64,000 nucleotides of DNA. It comes from Diphasiastrum complanatum (lineage: Eukaryota > Streptophyta > Lycopodiopsida > Lycopodiales > Lycopodiaceae). The stretch spans positions 25,383-89,382 of the forward strand of contig MU832060.1 in NCBI GenBank assembly GCA_029204225.1, read 5' to 3'. Shown here piece after piece: positions 1 to 10,729 of the stretch. Each line of letters starts with the position of its first letter. Positions within the stretch are counted from its first letter, which is position 1. The notes beneath the pieces are model-generated. The model made no database searches. It saw only the letters and a list, made by a program, of their open reading frames with translations, and was not told where the DNA came from. A program made the position numbers and the translations under genes.

Positions 1-689
1 CGACACTTGGCTTCAGCTTCTTCCTTCAACTATTTTGAAGAAGTTAAACTGTTTTAAAGACACTGTCACCTTTTTAAGGGCACCTTCACATTTTTACAGG
101 CATTGTTGGATTTTTCACAAAATCCCAAAGAGAGAGGAAAATCCCGACAGTCGTCTATTTTCAATGAGGAACGTTCCAGACACTAGAATTTGCAAAGTGA
201 GAGAAAGCCACTTCATGTAAAATGCAAAGTGAGAAATTTGCAGGGTCCTCGTCCGCGTCAACATTTCTTGATTCGTTGACCGTATATACCATGTATAGTT
301 GTCACACAAGCCAAATACTTCCAAGTACAATGACTTACCTAATTAGGTGACAAACATTTACTATAATTAATACATGGATGAAATCTATTAATGGATCATC
401 TAGGAACACTCTACGTGATGCTCCATCCATGAGACGAATGATTTTGAGCCTCCCAGTTATGCCATCATTCTGGTTGTAACTGCTATTTTGTTGTGCTTCA
501 GTGTAATATAGTAGCAGCACGCTTTTCTATCTGTGTATAATGTAGATGAATGTTTGTTGTGATTTGAATGCACTTCATTGCTGTTTGATAACAATTGTTC
601 ACTCACTTTGATCAGAACACGGACGTCTATGACTCCTCAACTTCTGTTCAGACGATGGTTGTCTTTGACGCCTGAGGAACTTGTGTGAT
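1..689. other. No recognisable gene
   Basis: I see no protein similarity, RNA gene or repeat boundary here. The short open frames show no coding character. Homology to the 35.75 kb element starts only at about base 690. Confidence 0.4.
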
Positions 690-2390
690 ATATAGAATAT
701 CGATCTTCCATCAGTTTCATACACCTCCTCAATATGAAATGGAGTTCCAGTGATCTTATGCATACCTATGTTTAATGTATCCCTCTCTTTCTTCAAGTGA
801 TATGTCCTAGGGATTGGGACTTTTCTAATTTGAACTTGCTTAAAAGCGTCTCTAATTAGTTTAAATATTGTTGCATATGCTTCCCTGCTAATACCCGCAA
901 AATCACAAGCACCCTGAACTATAGCGTTATCTAAAAAAATTTGTCCACCATCAAAGACTCTGCTATTTTACACTTTACATTTGAAATCCTATTGTTCATC
1001 ATGATACGCTCAGTGGATTTGCAAGTCAATATTGCGCTCAATGACATTCCTAGTGAAGCATTGTCTTTAATATTCCGAGGAGCTACTAATGCAGATCTGC
1101 AAAAAAAACAGATAGTTAACAAAATATCACCATAGCTGAAATTAAATCCAAATGTCATTGAAAAACTTACAAAAATCAGAATATGCTTACTTGAAGGCAC
1201 GGATCCTTCTATTTCGATAACCTCCTTTTGAAAGCGTTTGAAAATCCTTGCAACTTTTTCGCTTTCGCTTCTTACTTTCAATCTTCTTTGCCAAATCCAC
1301 ATCCTTCAATAATTGTAAGTTTTCAATATGAATCGACTATAAGACTGATTGCATTTGCTCTAGTTCTGATTTGATATTGATTGTTATCTTCTATAATGAT
1401 TCATTATCATTTTTTAAGTTGTTCATTATCTTCTAATGTCTTTTGGAGATGACAATCTCTATTCTGACAATAAGAGGATATCCGAATTAACTCACCTTCT
1501 AAAAAGTGAACTTTATTCAAAAAGTTGTTTTCCATGGTTCTGCAATCTTTCACGATATCCTAGTAGTCCACTATGTCCATTGCATATCCATGTAACTAAA
1601 TGAGTTATTGAAGAGAACGTGGGATGTGTCAAAGTGCTTGGATCTTGTGGATATAATGTTCCATCTATCCACAAATCCAAGTTTTTTTTTTCCTTCTGCC
1701 CTGTAACGAGAACGATCCTCAGCAGATATTTGAATTCCTTTGCCTCCTCTTCTTTGCAAAGGTGCAAATCAATAGGGATATCCACATGTAGATGATACAA
1801 TGTCATCATCAAAAAAATAATAGAGTAATCAGTTGCATCAAAGTACTATGACCAGATTCTATGAAGCAAAGCAAACTGCTCATCTTTGATTATATTGTAT
1901 ACTATGTACAATCAATCCAAACTCCATGCTTGTATGCTTGATTCAAATTTAGAAATGCCGCTCATTTTTTCATTCCAATAGGTAGTTGGCGCTCATATTT
2001 CCATTCCAAAGTGATGATGGCGTTCATAATTAGAGATGGCACCTATATTTCCATTCTCATGGAAGGAATGCATATGTAAACATTTTGCAATTTTTCCTGA
2101 TTCGAATTTGGGGATGGCGGTCATATTCTAGATCTATGAAAAATATTGCTTTTTTCGTAACCAATGGAGGGAATATTTTTGAATTTAGTAAGCTATACTG
2201 CGAACTGTTAACAGTTTTTAACTGTGACTATAGACACTATGGTTAGATCATTGGGAGTTGGGGAGGCCTTGGGAGTGGTGTGGGCAAGCAAATAAACAAT
2301 ATTGTTTTTTTTATTTTGATATTTTTCTATATCCTACATGGCATTCCTTAAAGGGTCTTTTTGATATTGAAAACTCCTCTAATGATTAAT
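690..2390 (-). pseudogene. Partial inverted copy of the candidate transposase gene (copy 1)
   Basis: Read on the minus strand, this block matches 35751-37405 (+) almost base for base, including a coiled-coil-coding stretch, an intron (GTAAGC at the 5' end, TTTTTTTGCAG at the 3' end) and the exon with the residues SALVAPRNIKDN. Homology starts at a CATTAGAGGAG sequence near 2390 and stops near 690, inside the codons for ETDG.SIFY, so the zinc-motif and C-terminal exons are missing. The exon at 1513-1812 reads through here, where the right-hand copy has an extra G and a frameshift. In-frame stops elsewhere make it a pseudogene. The function is inferred from the longer copy. Confidence 0.75.
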
Positions 2391-2393
2391 TTG

Positions 2394-2456
2394 TAAACGT
2401 AGATCAACAATGTCTGACTACATTCTGGAGGACTGTAGGAGTGATTCAGCTGGCAG
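2394..2456 (+). repeat. Direct repeat, left copy
   Basis: About 60 bp starting GTAAACGTAGATCA and ending GATTCAGCTGGCAG recurs at 3182-3237 with a few substitutions and a small indel. The pair brackets about 725 bp without a recognisable gene. Confidence 0.6.
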
Positions 2457-2693
2457 TTGTTGGGAGAGAGGGAGGAAGAATAAATGACAAACACAAACAA
2501 GAAACAAACTCAAACAAGAAACAAACGAGAAGCGAACTCGAACATAAAATGTTTGTGCGCAGCGGGTTGGATTATTTGACTCTCTTCGTAAGCATGACTA
2601 CGCCTATCAGAATGAACAGAACTTTAGTGATAGAAATGACAGTCATTCTAGATTACGTAGCCAAACATTTAAATGGATGAAGCACTAGATGAA

Positions 2694-2790
2694 TAATTTG
2701 TCGCGAATTGCAAGACAAATTATCTGTCGTGAATGATTCGCGAAGAGCTAGACTGTGCTCGACTGATAATTAGTCGCGAATTACTCGCAA
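2694..2790. repeat. TCGCGA-rich hairpin cluster
   Basis: A perfect 9-bp inverted repeat (TAATTTGTC / GACAAATTA) spans 2694-2722 with a TCGCGA palindrome in it. TTCGCGAA and GTCGCGAATTA follow within 70 bp. It lies between the two direct repeats. The function is unknown. Confidence 0.4.
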
Positions 2791-3181
2791 AAGACAAGAC
2801 TAAAAGCTAATCATCCATTACCAGAAAGAGCAACAAGAAAGATCAGACAGAATGAAGAATAAGCATAGCAATATTGACAGATCTAAAACGCAGAACAAAT
2901 GAACTGTGTCAGATTAAGTATATAAAGTATACAAGTCAATAACATCCACTTGTGAAAGAACTGTGTTTCTCTCATGCCAAAGCACTGCGTGGATATACAT
3001 GCAGTGCCTAAAGAATCAGAAGAAATCAATAGATGATCTTGTAGCCATTGTTGTGCACATGTCTCTTTTGTGATGTATGATCTTGAATGCAAATGTGTCT
3101 GTCGTTGTTCGTGTGTCTGATTCTCCCATTTATTTTCATTTTCGCACATTGGTTGAATTTGTTGAATGCTGCATGAATTTG

Positions 3182-3237
3182 TAAACGTAGATCAGCAGTG
3201 TCTGACGAGGACTAGATGAGTGATTCAGCTGGCAGTG
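3182..3237 (+). repeat. Direct repeat, right copy
   Basis: Partner of 2394-2456. It sits exactly at the truncated end of the outer gypsy integrase, so the junction may have formed by insertion or recombination at this repeat. Confidence 0.55.
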
Positions 3238-3238
3238 T

Positions 3239-3680
3239 CCAGCAACCACATTTGAACTCCATTCAAAATGCATTGAGTCGTGGTTCCTTCGCTTTCGCAA
3301 CTATTTTGCAACCACGAAACTTGTGTTCATCAGCATACAGTTTATGTTCCCAATCTGACCGACTCGCTTCAACTATCTTTGTGATAATGGTGCAGAGAAT
3401 CTTATTGGAAGATTCAGCTTGGCCATTCCATCTGGGATAATAGAGATTGCTAAATCTGTGTATAACAAAAACATCTTCCAGTAAACACTTTATTGTTTGA
3501 TTAACAAAGTGTGTACTTCAGCCACTGACAATCTCAATCGGACATCTAAATTTGATTATAATATTTTCATACAGAAACTTGACCATAGATTTCGCATCAG
3601 CAACTTTGACAGCTTTGGCTTCAACCCACTTGGTCATATAATCAGTTGCTACGATAATGTATCTAGCCTGAGATCCTTGA
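3239..3680 (-). pseudogene. Ty3/gypsy integrase core, outer element (broken)
   Basis: The minus strand encodes a retroviral-type integrase core. ATDYMTKWVEA supplies the first catalytic Asp, and PRWNGQAESSNK supplies the catalytic Glu in the usual NGQAE context. The second Asp region, normally SDxGTHF, reads SG then a stop then STHF, so the middle catalytic residue is lost. The C-terminal integrase is absent; the frame runs out at the direct repeat near 3237. This is the left arm of the outer minus-strand element. Its integrase joins RT sequence directly near 3685, so most of RT and all of RNase H are deleted. Confidence 0.8.
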
Positions 3681-3952
3681 TCTCATAAATGAAATCGGCA
3701 TCAAGCAATCTCTGAAGTTCTTTCTTTATCAGATCCGCAACATTAGGATTACAGCAATAGAACTTTGTAACCTTTGGAACTGCATCAGATACTAAAGGTA
3801 TGGTATGTTCAATCACTGATGTCGGAATACCCTTCAGATCTTATTAAGTCCATGCAAAGCAATCTTGATACTTAATAAGTAACATGCGTAGTGCTTGATA
3901 TTGTTCATGATTAAGTTGTGATCCAACTTATACAATCTTTTCCAGTTCTCCT
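3681..3952 (-). pseudogene. N-terminal RT segment, outer gypsy element
   Basis: The minus strand encodes a stretch like inner-element bases 9060-9330, with the motifs IKYQDCFAW and EHTIPLV. It continues without loss into 14652 on the other side of the inner element. Bases 3948-3952 (CTCCT) are the left target-site copy of that insertion. At about 3685 the reading jumps from the RT codons for FIYEI straight to integrase sequence, which marks an internal deletion. Confidence 0.8.
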
Positions 3953-4695
3953 TGTTGGAGGGTTTGCGGATCTCAAGGCAACCCTAACCTTAGCTAATAA
4001 GTGAGAGGGATTTGGCACCCTACATGTGTAAGTCCAACTTGATGATCACAAAGTTATTTGATTGATTAGTTAAAAGTCAATAAAAGGACTTTAGGCCTTT
4101 TTGTGGGACTTTTAATGTCTTAGGGCCTAGATGTCAAGTTAGTGAATAAAGTTGGGTTTCCCTCCAATTTTGATGGTTCCCACACTTTTTTAAATTTGAA
4201 TAAAAAGAGAGGCAAGACTGGACCAATAGGATTCGGAGGCCAAGGTCCTCCTCTCTACTACAAGAAGGGACCAACTCGAGTTCCTCATGATGTTCATTTC
4301 CTCATTCCAATAAAGCAGATTGGTTCTCTTCATAAATGGATTGATGAATGTCCTTGCCCTCTATCACTTTTCTTCCATCTCTCGTGCTTATTTGGATTTT
4401 GCTAATTGTTGGATTTGAGTGTTATTGGGATTGTATTTATTATACTTTTTATGAGAGAGAGAGAGAGAGAGTAAGCTATCTCTGTTGTGGATGTGTAGTG
4501 TTAAGGGATGTGTAGTGCTAAAGAGTAGGGTTAATGGATGTAGAGATAGATGGGAATCCTCCATTCATGTTGAAATCTGAACTAAACTATTGCACTCATG
4601 GGAACGAACCTACGCGTGACAACTAACTCCACCTCTTTGATGCTAGATTGACTAGATCTTCAATTCAGGTTAGGCAAGGAAAGAAACCCACTACA
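3953..4695 (+). repeat. 5' LTR of the inner element
   Basis: It runs from TGTTGGAGGG to CCACTACA, matches 13914-14646, and abuts the primer site. A GA-dinucleotide tract near 4453 differs in length from the 3' copy. About nine bases near 4141 (AGTGAATAA region) are absent from the 3' copy. Confidence 0.92.
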
Positions 4696-4699
4696 ATTT

Positions 4700-4717
4700 T
4701 GGCACCGTTGCTGGGGA
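4700..4717 (+). promoter_or_regulatory. Primer-binding site, tRNA-Asp type
   Basis: TGGCACCGTTGCTGGGGA lies four bases after the 5' LTR. It differs at two positions from the TGGCGCCGTTGCCGGGGA typical of Athila-group plant elements, which pairs with the 3' end of tRNA-Asp. Confidence 0.8.
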
Positions 4718-5848
4718 GCTACGCCAATTTTTCAGTTGCAGCATGATTGTTGGATACTTAGCTTGCATTAGGCATCTTGTCGTGGCATGAATAGTGTTAG
4801 ATCTACATTTTAGGGTTAGTTCGGGATTGATTTTGCTTGATTTGAGTGGATTGGCTTGTTTGAAATCTAATCTGATTGGTAAAAAGAAAAAGCTATTTAG
4901 ATCACCAATCTTAAGATCCATTTGAATCTGAGATATCAGAAAAAAGAGACAAAAAGCGTCATCAAAGTTGATAACTTTTTACCCTCTTTCAAGAAACCTT
5001 TGCCGAGTTGCAAACACCTTCAGTTTTGTTTACGGAACCTTCAGTTTGAAGGGCGAAGATTAATTCCGAACAGATTTCTAAAAACACCGAAAAATCGTCA
5101 AAACCCTAAAAATACAAAAAAAGAACCTTCGCCCGATTCACTGTCCTTATGTGTGATTCAGATCTATCTACTGCCAGGTCGGCAAAAAATAATATCAAAA
5201 ATAGAAAGGTTTTCAGAGGATCAGTTGTCATATTGCCATACTTTTGCCAAAAAAAGTCACTTTATTGCAAAAATACCAATATTACTCTTGATACTTTGCC
5301 AGAACCTTCGTCAAGATTCCAAAATATGTTATTTATAGTAAAATACTATTTTTTGAGTTTGACGAAGATTCTTCTTGATCAGATCACAAAAATTCTTGAG
5401 TTTTACCCTCGTCAGACTACAAAAACTATAATTTCTTGTGTCAGAAACCTTTGCCTGATCTTCCATAGTTGTATCTGTGTCAAATCCTTCACCTGAGAGG
5501 TTGGCGGAGGTTATTTTCCTAGAAATTGCCAGAAAAGTATTCAGAGAGTTTTTTTTCCTAAATAGCACTGTTGAATTTTCGCCGAGACAACCTTTGCCTA
5601 GTGAATCTTTGCCAGTCCAATTTTTAGTTTTTGATTTTCCAGATCAAGTCTCTATCAAAATTTGGATCAAATCTGATATATTTTGATTGGGATTGAGAAA
5701 TTTATCATTTTTGAGAAGTATCGATTGATCGAATTTCAAAAAGTTTTTCATCATATAGAATCTGATTCTTGAAAAGTGGAATAGATCTAGTAGTTTTTTG
5801 AAAAATCTAGATCCAATCTCATTATCTATTTGATCTAAATTTGTGAAG
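4718..5848 (+). other. Leader of the inner element, with CCTTCGCC-type motifs
   Basis: A 1.1-kb untranslated region before gag. At least ten degenerate copies of CCTT(C/T)GCC(N)GA or its complement occur at about 4998-5640, for example CCTTTGCCGAG near 4998 and TTCGCCGAGA near 5578. The same motif recurs at 10405-10700. The open frame at 4922-5338 has no recognisable domain and I do not call it a gene. Confidence 0.5.
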
Positions 5849-6730
5849 ATGGCTGCTCCTGGAGATGCTCCACAGGAAGTCAATCCAATTATTGTTAGAA
5901 GAGCATCCCGATTGGATCTACCCAAATATAATGGATTAACAGATCTAGATAGATTTCTTCGTATCTATCCTGAATCCTGTGAAGTCTATGGTGAGATTCA
6001 TCCTCAAGATAAACTTAAGTTATTGCACAAGATTGGTACTATAATCAAGATGAAACTGAACGTACAGATTGGGGCGTTGTTAAGCAACCCTGATCACACG
6101 ATTCATACCACGAAAAGTTATGGAAGACTCTTTCCTACTTTTAAGTAAAATTAAAATGGGAAAGCGGGAAATGGTTCGAGATTACATTGAACGGGTGAAA
6201 CATGTTAAATCTGAATGTGAACCTGAGCTGATTAACGAAAATGCCATGATTATGTGATTTTTGTCAGGTCTACCTAAATGGATCAGACGTGAGTTGAAAC
6301 GCCATAATGAGTATGCACTCTTGCAAACTGCTATGGACGATGCAATTCGGGAGGAGGATGAAGATTCAGATGAGGAGCCAAATATTAGTATGTTGCCTTA
6401 TACAGCAGGACAGACTACTACGAAATCCACCACTATTGCATCAACGAATGCCAATGCTACTTCAAAAATGATGCTCAATGAGTTCGAGAAACTTGGGAAG
6501 AACCAGCAGAAACAGATGGAAAAGTTGCAGTTGCAATTTGATGAGAAGATCAAAGCACGGGGAAGCAAACAAGGAACCTGAAAAGCTTGCAAAGTCTTTT
6601 CCTACTAGGGAAAATGTTTGGTGTTCTATTTGTACAGGAAATCACACAGTGAACGAGTGTCTTCAATTGAAAAAAAAGAATGGAAATCAGTGTTTGCCAT
6701 ATGTGTAATTCACCTGATCACAAGACTGCT
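5849..6730 (+). pseudogene. gag: Gag (capsid-like) region, inner element
   Basis: ATG at 5849 opens a frame whose residues LPKYNGLTDLDRFL and GEIHPQDKLKLL match the retrotransposon gag domain. The outer element encodes the same protein at 17902-17100. A stop at about 6146 and shifts near 6148-6260 and 6560 break it. The domain continues as LSGLPKWIRREL (about 6261) and an acidic stretch EEDEDSDEE. The first zinc knuckle, CSICTGNHTVNEC (CX2CX3HX4C), lies near 6628 and a standard CX2CX4HX4C knuckle near 6697. The role is packaging of element RNA. The N-terminus is shorter than in the outer copy, whose gag starts about 50 codons earlier. Confidence 0.75.
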
Positions 6731-7720
6731 TTTTGCAACTTCAACCCTCGGATAATTCAACAACAGTATGTCCAGATGGGATATCGAGAACCACAGTATG
6801 GAGGTAATCAAGCAGTAAGATCGCGACAATCTGCTCTTGGATACCCGGAACGTTTAGCTTTACCTGCCCCACCAAAGCACTCCGCTCCTCCAGCCAATTT
6901 GATGGAACCAGAACCTTACGAAAATGTTGAGAAATGGAACTATGGAAATGATCAAGCAAGTGGATCTTTAGGTGGATCTTCTGAACAATATGCCATTTAT
7001 GTTGCTGCTCAACAACAAGCCTCCAGAAATTGTACCAGAGCACCACTCGGAAGCTTTGCATGTGGAGAAAATCACAGAGTTGTAGAATGCCCAAATAAAG
7101 AAAAATTTGTACCATTCTGTCGTGATTGTGGTTATGGGCATTGCTATAAAGACTGTCCAGCAAGACCGAAGCCACCACCAGCTACAGCACCTATAAATTT
7201 GAAAACAATCAAGCAAAGACCAGTAGCTCAGAATAAACCAAGCGCACCCTTGATGGTGGTCATCAGAGCACAGTAGAAAGAACCAGTAATGGATCCAGTA
7301 CCTGCTGATTCTATACCATTGAATGATATACCAACAACATCGGGAGTCTATCCAAATCTTAATACAGAAAAACAAAGATATTAGGATATGAGACAGTGGA
7401 TCAAACATCTGCAAGAAGAAGAGGAGCTTGAAGCTGCTAAAGCAACAACTGAAATTCAGTCTTCACCATTGCAGTTGCCAAGAAATTTACGTACGGATAT
7501 GAATGATCAGTTACATCATCTTGAAGAACCCTTCAAGATGACTGAACCAGAAGCACCGCATACAGAACTACTCATGAACATTTTGTCTAGCAAGATCAAT
7601 ATTTCATTGGGAGAGTTCTTGAAGTTGGTGCCAAAAGCAAAACAAGTCTTAGCGCAAAAGTTAGCTCAAGAAGAACCAGAAGTCCATCAGGAGCCATTTT
7701 TTTGTGCTGGATTTGAATAA
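6680..7720 (+). pseudogene. Gag zinc-knuckle and linker region, inner element
   Basis: The frame holds three knuckles: CHMCNSPDHKTAFC, SFACGENHRVVEC and CRDCGYGHCYKDC. The last two have the shortened spacing CX2CX3HX4C, and in the second the first Cys is Ser here but Cys in the outer copy. A TAG near 7274 and a TAA near 7718 interrupt the frame. At the first-exon-like junction near 7382 this copy has TAG where the outer copy has CAG. The rest, rich in Glu and Gln, links to the protease. Nucleic-acid binding is inferred from the knuckles. Confidence 0.7.
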
Positions 7721-7777
7721 TCTAATGAAGTACTCCATGTTGGACCCGCTTGGGAAAGTGAACAAAAGAATATCACT

Positions 7778-8287
7778 TTGTCGATACAGCACAGACAATT
7801 TCCTAAAGAAGCAGCCGTGATAGATGGAGGTTCAGGAGTTAACCTGATTTCTACAAAGCTATGTGCAAAATGGGGCCTTACAAAGATTAAGCCTACTACT
7901 TTTGCTATTAAGCTAGCTGATCAAACGACAGTTTGTCCACGAGGAATGGTGGAAGATATACCTGTCAGAATTGCGAGAGTACAGTTCGTCATTACTTTCG
8001 TAGTGATGGACTTACCAGAAGCGCCAAATGTCTACCAAATTCCATTAGGACGTCCATGGTTACGAGTTGCGCAAATAATTCATAACTGGGGTACCGGAAA
8101 AATCACTCTTGAAAATCATGATCGTGCAGTTAAAATTGATCCTACAACTTGGACTATCAAACTAGTGGTTCAAAAAGAGTATGACAATTGTGATCAACCA
8201 GAGGAAAATTTGGGAGTTCATAACGATTCTCAAACGGATACTATCAATTGGAATGAAGCTCTTGCAACAATTGACTGTACAGCATGA
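7778..8287 (+). CDS. Aspartic protease domain, inner element
   Basis: Open frame with the active-site motif VIDGGSGVNLIS near 7817. The DGG form is common in plant gypsy proteases. It is followed by a conserved IPLGRPWLR flap/C-terminal motif near 8040. It would mature Gag-Pol. The frame ends in TGA at 8285, with an ATG six bases further on (8291) in the same frame. The outer element has the same stop and the same ATG. Upstream it continues the gag frame after a TAA at 7718. Confidence 0.75.
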   Translation: MSIQHRQFPKEAAVIDGGSGVNLISTKLCAKWGLTKIKPTTFAIKLADQTTVCPRGMVEDIPVRIARVQFVITFVVMDLPEAPNVYQIPLGRPWLRVAQIIHNWGTGKITLENHDRAVKIDPTTWTIKLVVQKEYDNCDQPEENLGVHNDSQTDTINWNEALATIDCTA

Positions 8288-8290
8288 TAT

Positions 8291-9301
8291 ATGTGTCAAC
8301 AAGATAATCAATCAGATTTGAGCGAGATTTCCTTATTAGATCGAATTTTGGATACACCAATCACGTTTCCACTGAATGTGCTGAATGTAGCCTGGATATC
8401 AACGAAACCTATACCAGATCCGATTGAGGATGGACTCATTCTTGTGAGTCATGCCTTGACTTATGATGGCAATGCAAAACTTACGGATGAGCAGATTCTA
8501 AATCATATGGATCCGACCAGATTTGGAGTGCGTAATGTTCCTGATGAACTCACAGTAAAACCGCCCAAAGCAATTATATTAAAGGTAGACAGGATCACAG
8601 GATCGATGACGAAGAAACAAGCTAAGCAACATTATAATACGGTCCTGAAATGGTAAAATCCCCCTCGAAAGATTGATTTAGAGACAATGCCACCCTTATT
8701 GGATAAAGGCAAAGGAAAAGTCGAGGATGATTCTTCAAGTCAGATTTCTAGTAAAACATCATCGTCTAGGAAGTCTTCCCCTGTGAAGAAAGATTTATCA
8801 TCTCGAAAGTCATCACCTCCACGATCAATTCCTGCTAAGAAGGCTAAGCGAAGATCCAAGACAAGTCCTTTCGAAAAAGAACAAACAGATGTAGTCTAGC
8901 ATGATATGCCTGAACATTTTAAATGTTATACAGTGGATGATGTGGTTATCATTTTACCTAAAGCACATCGTGAACCTGAAGAATATATGCCAAAATCTAA
9001 GGAGGTTTACGATGGCCCAGCTAGGATGCAGCCAATGAATCTTGCCGAACCAGGAGAACCAGAAAAGATTGTACAAGTTGGATCACAACTTACTCCTGAA
9101 CAGTATCAAACACTCTGCTTGTTACTTATAAAGTATCAAGATTGCTTTGCATGGACTTATCAAGATTTGAAGGGTATTCCGACATCGGTGATTGAACATA
9201 CCATACCTTTAGTACCTGATGCAGTTCCAAAGGTTACAAAGTTCTATCGCTGTAATCCTAATGTGGCAGACCTGATAAAGAAAAACTTCAGAGATTGTTG
9301 A
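8291..9301 (+). pseudogene. Protease-RT linker and N-terminal RT, inner element
   Basis: One frame with stops at about 8654 (TAA; GAA in the outer copy) and 8897 (TAG; shared with the outer copy). It encodes a Ser/Lys-rich linker (near 8700-8880) and then the N-terminal part of gypsy RT with IKYQDCFAW and EHTIPLV. A small deletion near 9285 shifts the frame, and it ends in TGA at about 9299. The outer copy keeps the right phase there, so the break is specific to this copy. Confidence 0.65.
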
Positions 9302-10052
9302 CGTCGATTTTATTTATGAGATTGAGCATACTGAATGGATTTCACTGATTGTCATTGTTCCTAAGAAAAATGGAAAATTGTGGATCTGTGTGAATCTCAA
9401 ACTGTTGAACAAAGTGACGCGAAAGGATCACTTTTCATTACCTTTTACTGAAAGCATTTTGGATCGTCTTGCTGGAGCGGAAGCTTATAGTTTCCTGGAT
9501 GGATTTAGTGGTTACAACCACCTGCCGATCGCCATAAAACTGTTTTTGCAACAGAATGGGGCAACCTATGCTTACAAAGTAATGTCGTTTGGACTCTATA
9601 ATGCACCAAGAGTAATGCAATTTGCTTTTAAAGATTATCTGCAGAAATTTCTTGAAATTTACTTGGACGACTTGGGGGTTCATAGTACAAATACAGACCA
9701 CCTGGATCGATTGGAGAAAGTATTTGAAAGATGCCGCAAATATCAGATTTCTCTAAATCCGGAAAAATGTCAGATATGGGTTTCCCACGGAGTTGTGCTT
9801 GGACATGTGATATCAAGACATGGTATTGCCACGGAGTATTCTAAGATCAAAGTTATTATGGAATTGCCACCGCCAGCAACAATTTGTGGAGTTTACGTGT
9901 TTATGGGTCATGCGGTCAACTATCGAATATTTATTATCTTCTTTGCGGATTTAGCACGACCTATATATAAACTGACTGAAGGCCCATATAAAGTGAAGGA
10001 AATCTTGAACTATGGCACAGTAATTCTTGAACTATGGCGCAGTAATTCTTAA
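9302..10052 (+). pseudogene. Reverse transcriptase core, inner element (truncated)
   Basis: RT palm motifs are visible in order: LWICVNLKLLNK, LPFTESILDRLAG, YSFLDGFSGYNH, the catalytic YLDD box near 9660, and the thumb motif GHVISRHGI. The frame starts downstream of the shift near 9290. It stops soon after a 22-bp tandem duplication at about 10005-10048 (TTGAACTATGGC units). RNase H and integrase, which should follow, are absent. The YLDD box is intact, but the protein is too short to be a full enzyme. Confidence 0.85.
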
Positions 10053-10729
10053 AACGATTTGATACTCCAATGAATGGCAGCCGATTACGCAAGTTTTGGC
10101 AACCTGCTCCGCCAGTACAGCAAGCTTGATCTAAAAACTTTTTTTAAATTTTAATTGTTTTTCAATTTTTTGTTTTCAGCACTTAACTTGCTGAGATTTT
10201 TTGAAAAAGACAGTCAAAAAAAAAAAGTAAAGCAAAAAATGAGAAAAGACTGATGAGCAAAAGCCATAAAGTCATTAGCATAGGAAAAAGGATACACAAT
10301 AATTTTTTTATGGAAAAAGACTTAGAAAATCAGTGTCTTAGTCAGATTTGGCCTATACAGTACCAGCCTCTCAAACTGTACATCCACTCTAGATTTATCG
10401 AATTTGAGGTGGGCGAAGGTTCCTGTCAAGAGAAAACCCAGTTTTTGAGTTAGGCGAAGTATCACTAATATGCCATTTTGGGAACCTTCGCCAAGCATCT
10501 TTACCTCATTATGTACCTTCGTCGACCTGCTAGATGATCTTGAAATGTTAAAATTAGGTTGTACATAGGTTCAGATTGTGAAAAAATGCATTTATGACAG
10601 TACCTGGGCGAAGGACCCTCTTGGGCGAAGGTTCATCCTTCACCAGACCTGGAAAACATTCGCCTGATAGGTTCAGATCTCCAAAAACCTTCGCCGAGAT
10701 TTTTATAGCCTATTTTTACAGTACTGTAC
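10053..10729 (+). other. Spacer with a second cluster of CCTTCGCC motifs
   Basis: There is no coding signal. Copies of GGCGAAGGTTC / CCTTCGCC lie at about 10412, 10449, 10485, 10517, 10608, 10625 and 10689, resembling those in the leader. An A-rich tract lies at 10205-10245. The spacer stands where RNase H and integrase would be expected. Confidence 0.5.

Noticed and set aside
6741-7414. Two long minus-strand ORFs
   Set aside because: They are shadows of the gag/protease region on the plus strand, whose domains are clear.
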